A stretch of DNA of 64,000 nucleotides, from assembly GCF_003946165.1 (NCBI RefSeq), contig NZ_RHOI01000013.1:1-64000 (forward strand), given 5' to 3'. The stretch is from Lacticaseibacillus baoqingensis (lineage in GTDB: Bacteria > Bacillota > Bacilli > Lactobacillales > Lactobacillaceae). Below, one piece after another: positions 1 to 8,182 of this stretch; position 1 is the first letter of the stretch, and each line of letters starts with the position of its first letter. Made by a program: the position numbers and the translations under genes. The notes under the pieces were generated by a model, which was not told the DNA's origin, ran no database searches, and saw nothing but the letters and a program-made list of their open reading frames with translations.

Positions 1-30
1 GCGAAAATCTAGATCAAACTTGACCATAGT

Positions 31-70
31 AAAACCCCCAGATTTGGATTGTTGTCCAAACCTGGGGGTT
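31..70 (-). terminator. Rho-independent terminator of the GNAT gene
   Basis: A 15-bp stem (33-47 with 56-70, one G-T wobble) closes an 8-nt loop. Read leftward it ends in four T residues. It lies just beyond the stop of the leftward acetyltransferase gene, so it most likely ends that transcript. Confidence 0.75.
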
Positions 71-100
71 CACATCACATCCGCCTTTTGTTGTGGTTGA

Positions 101-586
101 TCAACGCGGCAGGTTCTTATTCATCAACAATTCATCGTGGATCGCGATCCCGTCATTGCCGGTTTCTGGAACGGTGGGCTTAATGGTGCGGGCCGTATCC
201 ACAGAACCGCGGATCACCTTCGCGAAGCGATAGCCTCTTTTTTGGTAAAAACGCATCGCATCCAGATTGTCATTGGTGATGGTCACCACCATTTGCGTGA
301 GTCTGGTCGCTTGAGCCCGCGCTTCGGCGGCTGCCATCAATTTGCTGCCGATGCCTTGTTGGGGTTGATTCGAATTCAAAGAAACGATCTCCATGGCATT
401 GCCATGGACGGTGTAAGTGACTAAACCCACCACCTGGTCGTCGGCAGTGACGGCAACAATCCCATTGAGATCAGCCAAGTGGTACTCACCAGAATTGACG
501 ATCGTGGTTTCAGATTGCCAGTGGTCTTTGAAAAACGCTCGCGCTTGATCAGCCCAAGCGTCCATTTTCTCATAACGGATGTTCAT
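101..586 (-). CDS. GNAT family N-acetyltransferase
   Basis: A 161-residue single-domain acetyltransferase of the GNAT fold, expected to move an acetyl group from acetyl-CoA to an unknown amine. The central stretch NQPQQGIGSKLMAAAEARA is the acetyl-CoA pyrophosphate loop (Q/R-x-x-G-x-G/A), and the later FYQKRGYRF segment is the usual C-terminal GNAT signature. I chose the ATG at 584-586 because it follows a GGGGGAA ribosome site by a few bases. An upstream in-frame ATG would add 22 residues unlike the family and has no good site. It is a one-gene unit with its own terminator. The substrate cannot be told from sequence. Confidence 0.85.
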   Translation of the reverse strand: MNIRYEKMDAWADQARAFFKDHWQSETTIVNSGEYHLADLNGIVAVTADDQVVGLVTYTVHGNAMEIVSLNSNQPQQGIGSKLMAAAEARAQATRLTQMVVTITNDNLDAMRFYQKRGYRFAKVIRGSVDTARTIKPTVPETGNDGIAIHDELLMNKNLPR

Positions 587-703
587 AGTGTTCCCCCCAT
601 GCCATGTTGGCCATAGTATAGCACAGGTTGTCAGTGGGCGTAGATTTGTCATCAGAGTTTAATGGTGCTACTGTAGAACCTATTATGAAAAGGCGGTGAA
701 AAA

Positions 704-1708
704 ATGTCTCATCCAAATCCCACTAAACGCGCTCACTTTGGTGAATGGCACGCTCATGACTTGCAACTGGCCACGACGCTTTGGGGAGATCTACAAGTGA
801 CCCGTTACATTTCGATGCATGGCTATTCGCCTGAAGCGATCCAAAATCGGCTGGCGCTAGAAGTCACGTCACAAGCAGCCGATGGGGTGCAATATTGGCC
901 AGTGTTTACCCCGGCGCAAGAGTTGATCGGCTGTTGCGGCTTGCAGCTGCGAGGCGCGCATCTGTATGAGCTGGGGTATCATTTGCGGCCGCAATACTGG
1001 GGCCGCGGGTATGCCACTGAACTGGCTCATGCGGTGGTCGCTTTTGCCTTGCAGTTTCCTGATGCGCAGGCCTTGTATGCCCGCCACCATCCAGACAACC
1101 TGCCATCACGGCATATTCTTGTCGACAAATTAGGCTTCCAATACACGCATCATGAAGTCTATGCGCCGACTGGATTGGTGACGCCCAGTTATCGGCTGCC
1201 ATTGACAAAGCCGCAAGATACGCCGCGGTTGCATTTTGGCCACTGGCAAGCCGGCATGAGCTTGGCGGCTCAGCAATTATGGGGCGATCCGCGCGTGACG
1301 GCGCTGATCTCGGCGCATGGCTTCACCCCAGACATGGTGGCCAAGCGGCTGGCACAAGAAGTGGCTGCGCTAGCCGCCACCGGCGTACAGTATTGGCCGA
1401 TGTTTACGGCAGCTGGCGAACTCGTTGGCGCTTGCGGCTTGCATAAAAAAGCGCCTGGGGTGTATGAGCTGGGGTACCATTTGCGTCCGGAGTTTTGGCA
1501 TCAAGGGTTGGCGGAAGAAGCCGCGCATGCGGTGATCACCTTCGCCATCCAAGTGTTGCAGGCCAAGGCTTTGACTGCCGGGCATCATCCGGATAACCAG
1601 GCGTCAAAACATATCATTCAAAAGCTGGGATTTGTTTATGACCATGAGGTGTTATATGCCCCCACAGCCAAACGCTCGCCGACTTATCGTTTGGCGTTGC
1701 CACACTAA
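704..1708 (+). CDS. Tandem-duplicated GNAT acetyltransferase (RimJ/RimL type)
   Basis: The 334-residue product consists of two homologous acetyltransferase halves, about residues 1-165 and 170-334. Each half carries the same landmarks in order: HFG-W near its start, a GVQYWP(V/M)FT strand, the block YELGYHLRP followed by W-x-x-G for acetyl-CoA binding, a HHPDN motif and a C-terminal YAPT...YRL. Single RimJ/RimL-like proteins (Acetyltransf_3) are about 170-180 residues, so this is an internal duplication and fusion. In the second half the R/Q-x-x-G loop reads HQGLAEEAA rather than GRGYATELA, so the halves may have diverged in function. An AGGCGGTG site precedes the ATG. The substrate is unknown. 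Confidence 0.85.
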   Translation: MSHPNPTKRAHFGEWHAHDLQLATTLWGDLQVTRYISMHGYSPEAIQNRLALEVTSQAADGVQYWPVFTPAQELIGCCGLQLRGAHLYELGYHLRPQYWGRGYATELAHAVVAFALQFPDAQALYARHHPDNLPSRHILVDKLGFQYTHHEVYAPTGLVTPSYRLPLTKPQDTPRLHFGHWQAGMSLAAQQLWGDPRVTALISAHGFTPDMVAKRLAQEVAALAATGVQYWPMFTAAGELVGACGLHKKAPGVYELGYHLRPEFWHQGLAEEAAHAVITFAIQVLQAKALTAGHHPDNQASKHIIQKLGFVYDHEVLYAPTAKRSPTYRLALPH

Positions 1709-1740
1709 AAAAACTGCTGCCTTGAAGGCAGCAGTTTTTT
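1709..1740. terminator. Bidirectional terminator between GNAT gene and fruA
   Basis: A 9-bp GC-rich stem (1713-1721 with 1726-1734) is flanked by a run of A on the left and T on the right. It can therefore end both the rightward GNAT transcript and the leftward fructose operon, which converge here. Confidence 0.85.
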
Positions 1741-1744
1741 GCGG

Positions 1745-3688
1745 TTAGGCGTTTTCTTTGGCCACTGGCCGCCAAATCCCTAAGAGCAAGCCGGCGATCA
1801 CGGCCCCGATCAAAAGGGACATGATGAAGCCGAATTTTTGATTCGTCAAGGCCAAGGCCACGATCCCGCCATGCGGGGCAGGGACGTTGACATGCCATAA
1901 TTGCGTGAGGCCCCCGGCAATCGCAGAGCCGACCACGGAACTGCCGATGACGTGCACCGGATCAGTGGCAGCAAAGGGGATCGCGCCTTCGGTGATGAAG
2001 GTCAAGCCTAAGACATAATTGGTCAAGCCGGAGTTGCGTTCAGTTTGGGTGAATTTCTTCGGGAAAAATGTTGAAGCAATGGCAATGGCCAAAGGCGGAA
2101 TCATCCCACCGATCATGACTGCAGCCATCCAGCGGCCGTCTTTGAAGTTGGAGGCTTGGTAGATCCCGATGGCGAACGTATAAGCCGCTTTATTGAAAGG
2201 ACCGCCCATATCAATGGACATCATCGCCGCTAAGATCACCCCTACGATGATCGCGTTGCCGGTACCCATCCCTTCAAGAAAACCGATCAGCGCGCCGTTG
2301 ATGGCGGCAAAAATGGGATTGACGATGAAGAACATGATCAAGCCCATTAAGGCCAAGCCGATCACCGGATAGATCAAGATGGTTTTCAGCCCATCAAGGG
2401 AATGCGGCAGCTTTGCAAAGCACTTCTTCAAGCCAATGATCAGCCAACCTGCGATAAACCCAGCGGCCAAGCCGCCGATAAACCCAGCCGGATTTTGGGC
2501 TTTGACCACAGAAGCGGCGGCTAACGTGGCCATATACCCGCCGACAAACCCTGGCATCAATGCTGGGCGATCACCGATAGATACCGCGATATAAGCTGCT
2601 AACACCGGTACTAAGAAGCTAAAGGCATAGTTGCCTAAGTTGTTGGTAAACGTGAACGCCATTGAATGCGCGCCAAACCAATTTTCAAACAAGAACGACA
2701 AGGCCATGATGATCCCACCGCCAACCACGAAGGGGAGCATGTTGGAAACCCCATTCATCAAGTCTTGGTAGACCCGGTTCCAAAGGCCTTTTTGATCGCT
2801 GGCAGCGGTGGCGGTTGTGGCGCCGCCTTCTGCATGGAAAATGCCGCCTTTTTGATCCAAGGTCTCTTGGATCAATTCTGCTGGTTTCTTGATGCCGTCG
2901 ATGACCGGGCGATTTAAGAGGTGTTTGCCATCAAAACGGGCCATGTCCACTTTCTTATCGGCGGCGACGATGACGCCAACAGCGCGGTCGATTTCTGCGG
3001 CGGTCAGCTGATGCTTGACGCCTTCAGAGCCATTGGTTTCAACTTTAATGGCGACGCCCATTTTCTCGGCGGTTTCTTTCAACGCCGCTTCGGCCATGTA
3101 GGTATGCGCAATGCCGGTAGGGCAGGCGGTCACGGCGACGATGTAAGGCGCTGCGGCAGGCGTTGCGGCTGGTTGTGGCGTGTTGGCTTGTTTAGCTTCT
3201 TCAGCCGCTTCTTCAGCGTCTTTTTGCTCCTTGGCCGCTTGCGCGTCACCAAAAAGCTTTTGCACCTCATCAGGGGTTTGGGCTTGTTTTAAAGCCGCCA
3301 CTAAGTCGGGATTGATCAACAGTGACGATAAGGCCGCTAAGGCTTGCAAGTGGGTGTTGTTGGCCCCTTCAGGCGCGGCGATCATGAAGAAGAGATACAC
3401 CGGTTGGCCGTCTAAGGAATTGAAATCAATGCCGGCACGCGACTTGGCAAATAACACCGTCGCCCGCGACACAGCCGCGTCTTTAGCATGCGGCATGGCG
3501 ATGCCGTCGCCAATGCCGGTCGTGGATTCACTTTCACGCTTTAAGATATCTTGGCGATAAAGGGCCAAATCGGTGATGATCCCAGCTTCATGGTACTTGG
3601 CTGTCATTTCATCGATCGCTGCTTCCTTGGTGGTGGCTTTGAGATCCATGATCATGACATCTTTTAGTAATAGTTCGCGAATATCCAT
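1745..3688 (-). CDS. fruA: Fructose-specific PTS enzyme IIABC
   Basis: A 647-residue membrane permease that takes up fructose and phosphorylates it to fructose-1-phosphate. Domain order is IIA (residues 1-150, phospho-histidine in GIAMPHAK near residue 67), an Ala/Glu/Pro-rich linker (150-180), IIB (180-290, phospho-cysteine in VTACPTGIAHT near residue 189) and IIC (about 310-640, roughly ten hydrophobic segments). This single-chain IIABC layout and length are typical of FruA in Bacillota. It is the last gene of the leftward operon fruR-fruK-fruA, nine bases after fruK, and ends at a shared terminator. A GGAGG site precedes the ATG. Confidence 0.95.
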   Translation of the reverse strand: MDIRELLLKDVMIMDLKATTKEAAIDEMTAKYHEAGIITDLALYRQDILKRESESTTGIGDGIAMPHAKDAAVSRATVLFAKSRAGIDFNSLDGQPVYLFFMIAAPEGANNTHLQALAALSSLLINPDLVAALKQAQTPDEVQKLFGDAQAAKEQKDAEEAAEEAKQANTPQPAATPAAAPYIVAVTACPTGIAHTYMAEAALKETAEKMGVAIKVETNGSEGVKHQLTAAEIDRAVGVIVAADKKVDMARFDGKHLLNRPVIDGIKKPAELIQETLDQKGGIFHAEGGATTATAASDQKGLWNRVYQDLMNGVSNMLPFVVGGGIIMALSFLFENWFGAHSMAFTFTNNLGNYAFSFLVPVLAAYIAVSIGDRPALMPGFVGGYMATLAAASVVKAQNPAGFIGGLAAGFIAGWLIIGLKKCFAKLPHSLDGLKTILIYPVIGLALMGLIMFFIVNPIFAAINGALIGFLEGMGTGNAIIVGVILAAMMSIDMGGPFNKAAYTFAIGIYQASNFKDGRWMAAVMIGGMIPPLAIAIASTFFPKKFTQTERNSGLTNYVLGLTFITEGAIPFAATDPVHVIGSSVVGSAIAGGLTQLWHVNVPAPHGGIVALALTNQKFGFIMSLLIGAVIAGLLLGIWRPVAKENA

Positions 3689-3697
3689 AATGCCCTC

Positions 3698-4615
3698 CTA
3701 AAGTTGCGTGATGGTGATCGTTGCGAAGACTTGATCGATCATGGCCTTATCTGCCAAGTCGAGTGAAAATGCGGTGGCGCTGCCACAAGCTAAGGCTACT
3801 TTAAAGGCAGCTAAGGCATCATGCGTTTGCTGATAAGTCCCCGTGAACCCGGCCAACATCGAATCGCCGGCACCGACTGAGTTTTGGACGCTGCCAGGCT
3901 GCACAAAGCCGTGATAAGCCGCATCTGGGGTGATCAATAAGGCACCTTTGCCGGCCATCGACACCAGCACGTGTTGCGCGCCTAAGCCTAACAGTCGGCG
4001 GCCGGCAGCGGCGGTGGCGGCTAAACTGGGATATTCGGCATCGCCGAAGAGTTCTGCAAGCTCATGGTGATTCGGTTTGACCACATAAGGATGCTCAGGC
4101 AAGGTATCCAGCAGCGCTTGGCCAGTGGTATCGATCACAAACTCGGCATGGGCGGCATGAATCAAGGGAATCAAGTCATGATAAAACGTTGTCGGCAAGC
4201 CATTGGGAAGACTGCCGGCCATCACCACGACGTCACCGGGCTTGAGGGCTTTGGTCAGCGTGTGTTTGAAAGCGGTGATTTCTGCCGGCGAAATCGTGGG
4301 ACCGGCTGCGTTTAATTCCGTTTCTTCAGCTGCTTTTAACTTGACGTTGATCCGGGTGTCATCGGCGATCGGCGTAAATGCGGTTTGCAGATGCAAAGCC
4401 GTCAAGCGCTGCTTTAGGAATTGACCGGTGAACCCGCCGGCAAATCCTAAAGCGGTCGATGAGATCCCGAGTTGTTCGAGGATCCGGCTGACGTTGATGC
4501 CTTTGCCGCCGGGGAGTTTATGGGCGGATTCCAGGCGGTTGACGCGGCCAAGCGCGAGTTTAGGCAACCCGACCACATAGTCTAAAGAAGGGTTGAGGGT
4601 AATAGAATAAATCAA
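3698..4615 (-). CDS. fruK: 1-phosphofructokinase
   Basis: A cytosolic PfkB-family kinase of 305 residues that converts fructose-1-phosphate to fructose-1,6-bisphosphate, feeding PTS-imported fructose into glycolysis. Visible signatures are the N-terminal MIYSITLNPSLDY, the GGKGINVS substrate motif and the C-terminal GAGDSMLAGF motif with the catalytic aspartate. Translation starts at TTG. Its first bases overlap the fruR stop in a TTGA tetranucleotide, with an AGGAGG site seven bases upstream, so it is coupled to fruR. The TTG is preferred because it gives the canonical family N-terminus. Confidence 0.95.
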   Translation of the reverse strand: MIYSITLNPSLDYVVGLPKLALGRVNRLESAHKLPGGKGINVSRILEQLGISSTALGFAGGFTGQFLKQRLTALHLQTAFTPIADDTRINVKLKAAEETELNAAGPTISPAEITAFKHTLTKALKPGDVVVMAGSLPNGLPTTFYHDLIPLIHAAHAEFVIDTTGQALLDTLPEHPYVVKPNHHELAELFGDAEYPSLAATAAAGRRLLGLGAQHVLVSMAGKGALLITPDAAYHGFVQPGSVQNSVGAGDSMLAGFTGTYQQTHDALAAFKVALACGSATAFSLDLADKAMIDQVFATITITQL

Positions 4616-5361
4616 GATTGAACCTCCTGGATATTGGGATAATCGGCAAATACCGGGCTGAGCTGCGCCAAGCTGGTGGTTAAGATCGTTGCCGCAGACA
4701 ACGGGGCGATCTTGGCAAAACTCACTTCGCCAAACTTGCTTGGATCCGCCAAGACCACTGCGGTGTGGGCTTGCGTCAGCGCGGTTTGTTTGACGACGGC
4801 TTCTTCAGCATCAGGCGTGGTCAGTCCAAACTTAGGATGGATGCCATTGGCGCCGATGAAAGCTACGTCAAAATGGCGCTGCTGCAGTGCCGCGACGGTT
4901 TCAGCACCGACTGTGGCTTTGGTGGCTGATTTGATTTTGCCGCCAAGGATCATCGCCGTGATATCGGCATCGGCTAAAGCCGAGGCGTTATCGACCCCAG
5001 TCGTGACCACGGTGACGTTTTTGGCTTTTAATAACGGGATCAGCTGAGCGGTGGTGGTGCCGGCATCTAAAAAAATGGTGGCATGCTCAGGGACCAGTTG
5101 GACCGCGGCTTGGGCGATGCGCTGTTTTTCGATCAAATACCGGGCGGCTTTTTCATGCACACTGGGTTCGATCGGCGCGGATTCCAGCCGTTCAGCACCA
5201 CCATGGATGCGGCGCAATTTGCCAGCGTCTTCCAGCTCGCATAAGTCCCGCCGGATCGTCGACTCAGAAGCACCTAAGGCTTGCATCAGCGCTTTGAGTT
5301 TGACGATGGGTTGTTGTTGGAGCTGGTCTAGGATATAGCGTTGTCGTTCTTCTGTAAGCAT
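4612..5361 (-). CDS. fruR: DeoR-family regulator of the fructose operon
   Basis: A 249-residue repressor/activator with an N-terminal DeoR helix-turn-helix (about residues 5-57, ASESTIRRDLCELEDAGKLRRIHGG) and a C-terminal sugar-phosphate sensor domain (DeoRC, with DAGTTTAQLIPLL and VGAETV motifs). Family knowledge and its place at the head of the fru operon point to fructose-1-phosphate as the likely effector. The ATG at 5359-5361 has a GAGGTGA site six bases away. A GTG two codons upstream would leave no space for that site. It probably controls its own operon through the GGTCA-type repeats upstream. Confidence 0.93.
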   Translation of the reverse strand: MLTEERQRYILDQLQQQPIVKLKALMQALGASESTIRRDLCELEDAGKLRRIHGGAERLESAPIEPSVHEKAARYLIEKQRIAQAAVQLVPEHATIFLDAGTTTAQLIPLLKAKNVTVVTTGVDNASALADADITAMILGGKIKSATKATVGAETVAALQQRHFDVAFIGANGIHPKFGLTTPDAEEAVVKQTALTQAHTAVVLADPSKFGEVSFAKIAPLSAATILTTSLAQLSPVFADYPNIQEVQS

Positions 5362-5383
5362 TTGCACTCACCTCACAAAAAAG

Positions 5384-5460
5384 ATTATACTCAAATAACG
5401 GTCATAATCAACCTAAAACTTTCAATATCAGTCATAAAACGGTCAAAAAGCCGTCATTCG
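5384..5460 (-). promoter_or_regulatory. fruR-fruK-fruA promoter with candidate FruR boxes
   Basis: Read leftward there is a TATAAT (5384-5389), a 16-base spacer and a TTGATT -35 (5406-5411). Four near-copies of a (C/G)GTCA(T/A)AA-like word stand in direct order on the plus strand at 5399-5406, 5429-5437, 5440-5447 and 5451-5457. Direct repeats of this type are usual for DeoR-family operators. The assignment to FruR is inferred from position. Confidence 0.6.
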
Positions 5461-5468
5461 CCTTTTTT

Positions 5469-5508
5469 GTTCCTACCAATTATCGTAAGCCCTTTCATTT
5501 GTAGGAAC
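5469..5508 (+). promoter_or_regulatory. Inverted repeat upstream of the MupG-like gene
   Basis: A perfect 8-bp inverted repeat, GTTCCTAC (5469-5476) and GTAGGAAC (5501-5508), is separated by 24 bases and sits 37 bases upstream of the start codon. It could be an operator for a dimeric regulator or a leader hairpin. No regulator is encoded next to it except FruR, whose boxes look different. Confidence 0.45.
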
Positions 5509-5544
5509 CAATATGGTAATCTAAACCAAAAGGGGGAATCACAC

Positions 5545-6636
5545 ATGGGCAAATTAGGCGTTTCGGTCTACCCAGAACGGTCGACTTATGAGCAGGATGC
5601 GGCTTATTTAACCATTGCCGCCCAAAATGGCTACCAACGCGTTTTTACCTCATTGCTGGAGATCAAAGGCGACGCCGAGCAAGTCTTGGCTAATTTCAAA
5701 GCAGTCATCGCCAAAGCCAATGACTTAGGGATGCAGGTGATGGTCGATATCAACCCGGCGTTATTTGCACAGCTGGGGGTGGCTTATGATGATCTGCGCT
5801 TCTTTCATGCGTTAGGGGCTTGGGGAATCCGCTTGGATCTGGGGTTCACCGGCGCAGAAGAGGCGCAGATGACCCGCAATCCATACGGGCTCAAGATCGA
5901 AGTCAATATGTCGCAAGGGACCCACTATATTGATAACATCATGAGCTATAGTCCCAATACCGATAATTTGCTCGGGTCGCATAATTTTTATCCCCACCGG
6001 TTTTCCGGGTTAGGCCAAGCGTTTTTTGACCGGGCCACGGCGCTGTACACCCGCTATAATCTGAATACCGCTGCGTTTGTCAATGCCCAAGCAGCAACGT
6101 TTGGGCCTTGGCCGACCCAAGACGGGCTGCCGACATTAGAGCGGCATCGCGACTTGCCGATCGCTACGCAAGTCAAACACTATCGCCTGTTGGGCACGAT
6201 CAATGATGTGATCATTGGCAATGCGTATGCCAGTGCGGCTGAATTGGCCGCTGCCAGTGCCGCTTTTACCGCCGCTTACCCGACGCTTACCGTGGTGGCG
6301 GCAAAAGAGGCTTCGCCGTTGGAAAAAGAATTGCTGTTTGCCAATCAGCATCATTATCGCGGCGATGCTTCTGAGTATCTCTTGCGCTCCACCCAAACGC
6401 GGGTGACTTATGCGTCGCGCGATTTTCCGGCGCATCACACCGTGGCGATCAAGCGCGGGGATGTCTTGATCGACAACAACGGGTATGGGCAATACAAAGG
6501 CGAAACCCAAATCGCCTTGCAAGCCATGCCTAACGATGGCCGCGTCAATGTGGTCGGCCATGTGCATCCGGATGAGTTGTTCCTATTAGATGAGTTAAAG
6601 CCATGGAGCGGCTTTTTGATGACGCCGGCAAAATAG
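5545..6636 (+). CDS. DUF871 / MupG-like 6-phospho-N-acetylmuramidase family protein
   Basis: A 363-residue cytosolic protein of the DUF871 family, a TIM-barrel (about 1-240) plus a small C-terminal beta domain. The N-terminus MGKLGVSVYPE and the segments VMVDINPALF, LGAWGIRLDLGF and SHNFYPHRFSGLG are those I associate with the family. The studied member MupG of Staphylococcus cleaves the 6-phospho-muropeptide disaccharide brought in by a PTS. That function here is inference, as no muramyl PTS lies beside it. The ATG at 5545 has an AGGGGGAA site. It is divergent from the fru operon and ends at its own terminator. Confidence 0.85.
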   Translation: MGKLGVSVYPERSTYEQDAAYLTIAAQNGYQRVFTSLLEIKGDAEQVLANFKAVIAKANDLGMQVMVDINPALFAQLGVAYDDLRFFHALGAWGIRLDLGFTGAEEAQMTRNPYGLKIEVNMSQGTHYIDNIMSYSPNTDNLLGSHNFYPHRFSGLGQAFFDRATALYTRYNLNTAAFVNAQAATFGPWPTQDGLPTLERHRDLPIATQVKHYRLLGTINDVIIGNAYASAAELAAASAAFTAAYPTLTVVAAKEASPLEKELLFANQHHYRGDASEYLLRSTQTRVTYASRDFPAHHTVAIKRGDVLIDNNGYGQYKGETQIALQAMPNDGRVNVVGHVHPDELFLLDELKPWSGFLMTPAK

Positions 6637-6668
6637 CGCCAAGCGCTTGGCACAATATCCCTTATGGT

Positions 6669-6705
6669 TCCGTCAATGACTTGGCGGAGCTATTTTTTTA
6701 TTTTT
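6669..6705 (+). terminator. Terminator of the MupG-like gene
   Basis: An 8-bp stem (6669-6676 with 6681-6688, one wobble) is followed by a long T-rich run at 6693-6705. A further small GCCAAG/CTTGGC palindrome just after the stop may add to it. Confidence 0.75.
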
Positions 6706-6750
6706 AAACAAGCGCGGTTTGGGATTGACGCGACAAGGGCTAGGTGGGAC

Positions 6751-6759
6751 TGTTATAAT
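6751..6759 (+). promoter_or_regulatory. Extended -10 promoter for obgE
   Basis: TGTTATAAT is a consensus extended -10 element with no good -35 at the usual spacing. It lies about 90 bases upstream of obgE. The leader between them contains a short AGCCGC/GCGGCT hairpin at 6771-6791. Confidence 0.55.
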
Positions 6760-6847
6760 ATTTAAGGCTGAGCCGCGATTGCATTGCGGCTATGATTACT
6801 TTATGATAGATAGATTGTTTAGACCGGTTCACAATTAGGAGGACACC

Positions 6848-8134
6848 ATGTTTGTCGATCAGGTGACAGTAGAAGTACAAGCCGGAAAAGGCGGCGACGG
6901 AATGGTCGCATTCCGGCATGAAAAGTTCGTGCCTTTTGGCGGCCCTGCTGGCGGCGATGGCGGTCGTGGCGGCAGCATCGTCTTCTATGTGGATGAAGGG
7001 TTGCGGACGTTGATGGATTTTCGCTATCAGCGGCATTTTAAAGCCAAAGCCGGCGGCAATGGCCAAGGCAAGTCCATGTATGGCCGCAAAGCAGAAGACA
7101 TGCGCGTGGCAGTACCTGCCGGAACGACCGTGACAGATGCGGATACCCATGAGTTGATCGGCGATTTGACTGAACCTGGCCAAGAGCTGGTCGTGGCTCG
7201 CGGCGGGCGCGGCGGGCGCGGCAACATCCATTTTGTCTCGCCTAAAAATACCGCCCCGGAAATTGCCGAAAATGGCGAACCTGGGGTGCATCGGTATGTG
7301 CAGCTGGAATTGAAGGTCTTGGCTGATGTCGGCTTAGTGGGCTTTCCTTCAGTAGGCAAATCCACCTTGCTGTCAGTGGTCACGCAAGCCAAACCCAAAA
7401 TCGCGGCGTATCAGTTCACCACTTTGGTGCCTAACTTGGGCATGGTGCAGCTTGATGATGGCAGCGACTTTGTGATGGCGGATCTGCCTGGCTTGATCGA
7501 AGGCGCCTCTACTGGGGTGGGCTTAGGGATTCAGTTTTTGCGCCATGTTGAGCGCACGCGGGTGATTTTACACCTAGTCGAAATGGATCCTGATTCCGGG
7601 CGCGAGCCGCTGGCAGATTATCATCAGATCCGGCAGGAATTAGCCACTTATGATGACACCATTTTGCAGCGGCCGCAGCTGGTCGTCGCCACCAAGCTGG
7701 ATCTGCCAGGTGCAAAAGAGCGTTTTGCGGCATTCAAACAAGCCTTGTTGGCTGAAGGGGTGCAAGCGGCGGATATTTTTGAGATCTCCAGTATCACCCA
7801 TACCGGGGTGCAGCAGTTGATGCGCGCCACCGCGCAAGCGTTGAAAACCGCGCCGGTCTTTGCGCCTAAATCACAATCTGATCGTGCTGAGTATACCTAT
7901 GAAGCACCAACCGATGCTGTGCATGTTGAGCGCGATGCCGATGGGGTGTTCATTTTAAGCGGCGAAAAGCTTGAAAAGACCTTTAAGATGGCTAATCTTG
8001 ATCATGATGATGGGGTCGTGCGCTTCGCGCGGCAGCTGCGCCGCTTAGGTGTCGATGATGCGTTGCGAGCCGCTGGGGCCAAGCAAGGTGATTTGGTCGC
8101 AATCGATGATTTCACCTTCGAATTCGTAGAATAA
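6848..8134 (+). CDS. obgE: GTPase ObgE/CgtA, ribosome-associated
   Basis: A 428-residue essential GTPase linked to late 50S assembly and stress responses. The N-terminal glycine-rich Obg fold (1-158) shows repeated GGxGG motifs such as [12 protein letters not shown]. The G domain (about 159-330) has the P-loop GFPSVGKST, switch [16 protein letters not shown] (G3) and TKLDLP (G4). The C-terminal OCT domain (about 345-428), found in low-GC Gram-positive Obg proteins, is complete. An AGGAGG site precedes the ATG. It is probably monocistronic, with a perfect hairpin just after the stop. Confidence 0.97.
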   Translation: MFVDQVTVEVQAGKGGDGMVAFRHEKFVPFGGPAGGDGGRGGSIVFYVDEGLRTLMDFRYQRHFKAKAGGNGQGKSMYGRKAEDMRVAVPAGTTVTDADTHELIGDLTEPGQELVVARGGRGGRGNIHFVSPKNTAPEIAENGEPGVHRYVQLELKVLADVGLVGFPSVGKSTLLSVVTQAKPKIAAYQFTTLVPNLGMVQLDDGSDFVMADLPGLIEGASTGVGLGIQFLRHVERTRVILHLVEMDPDSGREPLADYHQIRQELATYDDTILQRPQLVVATKLDLPGAKERFAAFKQALLAEGVQAADIFEISSITHTGVQQLMRATAQALKTAPVFAPKSQSDRAEYTYEAPTDAVHVERDADGVFILSGEKLEKTFKMANLDHDDGVVRFARQLRRLGVDDALRAAGAKQGDLVAIDDFTFEFVE

Positions 8135-8136
8135 TC

Positions 8137-8159
8137 CGACTTAAGTGCGGCTTAAGTCG
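8137..8159 (+). repeat. Perfect hairpin after obgE
   Basis: Arms CGACTTAAG and CTTAAGTCG form a perfect 9-bp stem around a 5-nt loop, three bases after the obgE stop and 24 before the next start. There is no T-run, so it is not a standard terminator. It may protect or partially terminate the obgE mRNA. Confidence 0.5.
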
Positions 8160-8182
8160 ATCTGAAATGGTGGGTTTTAAGC

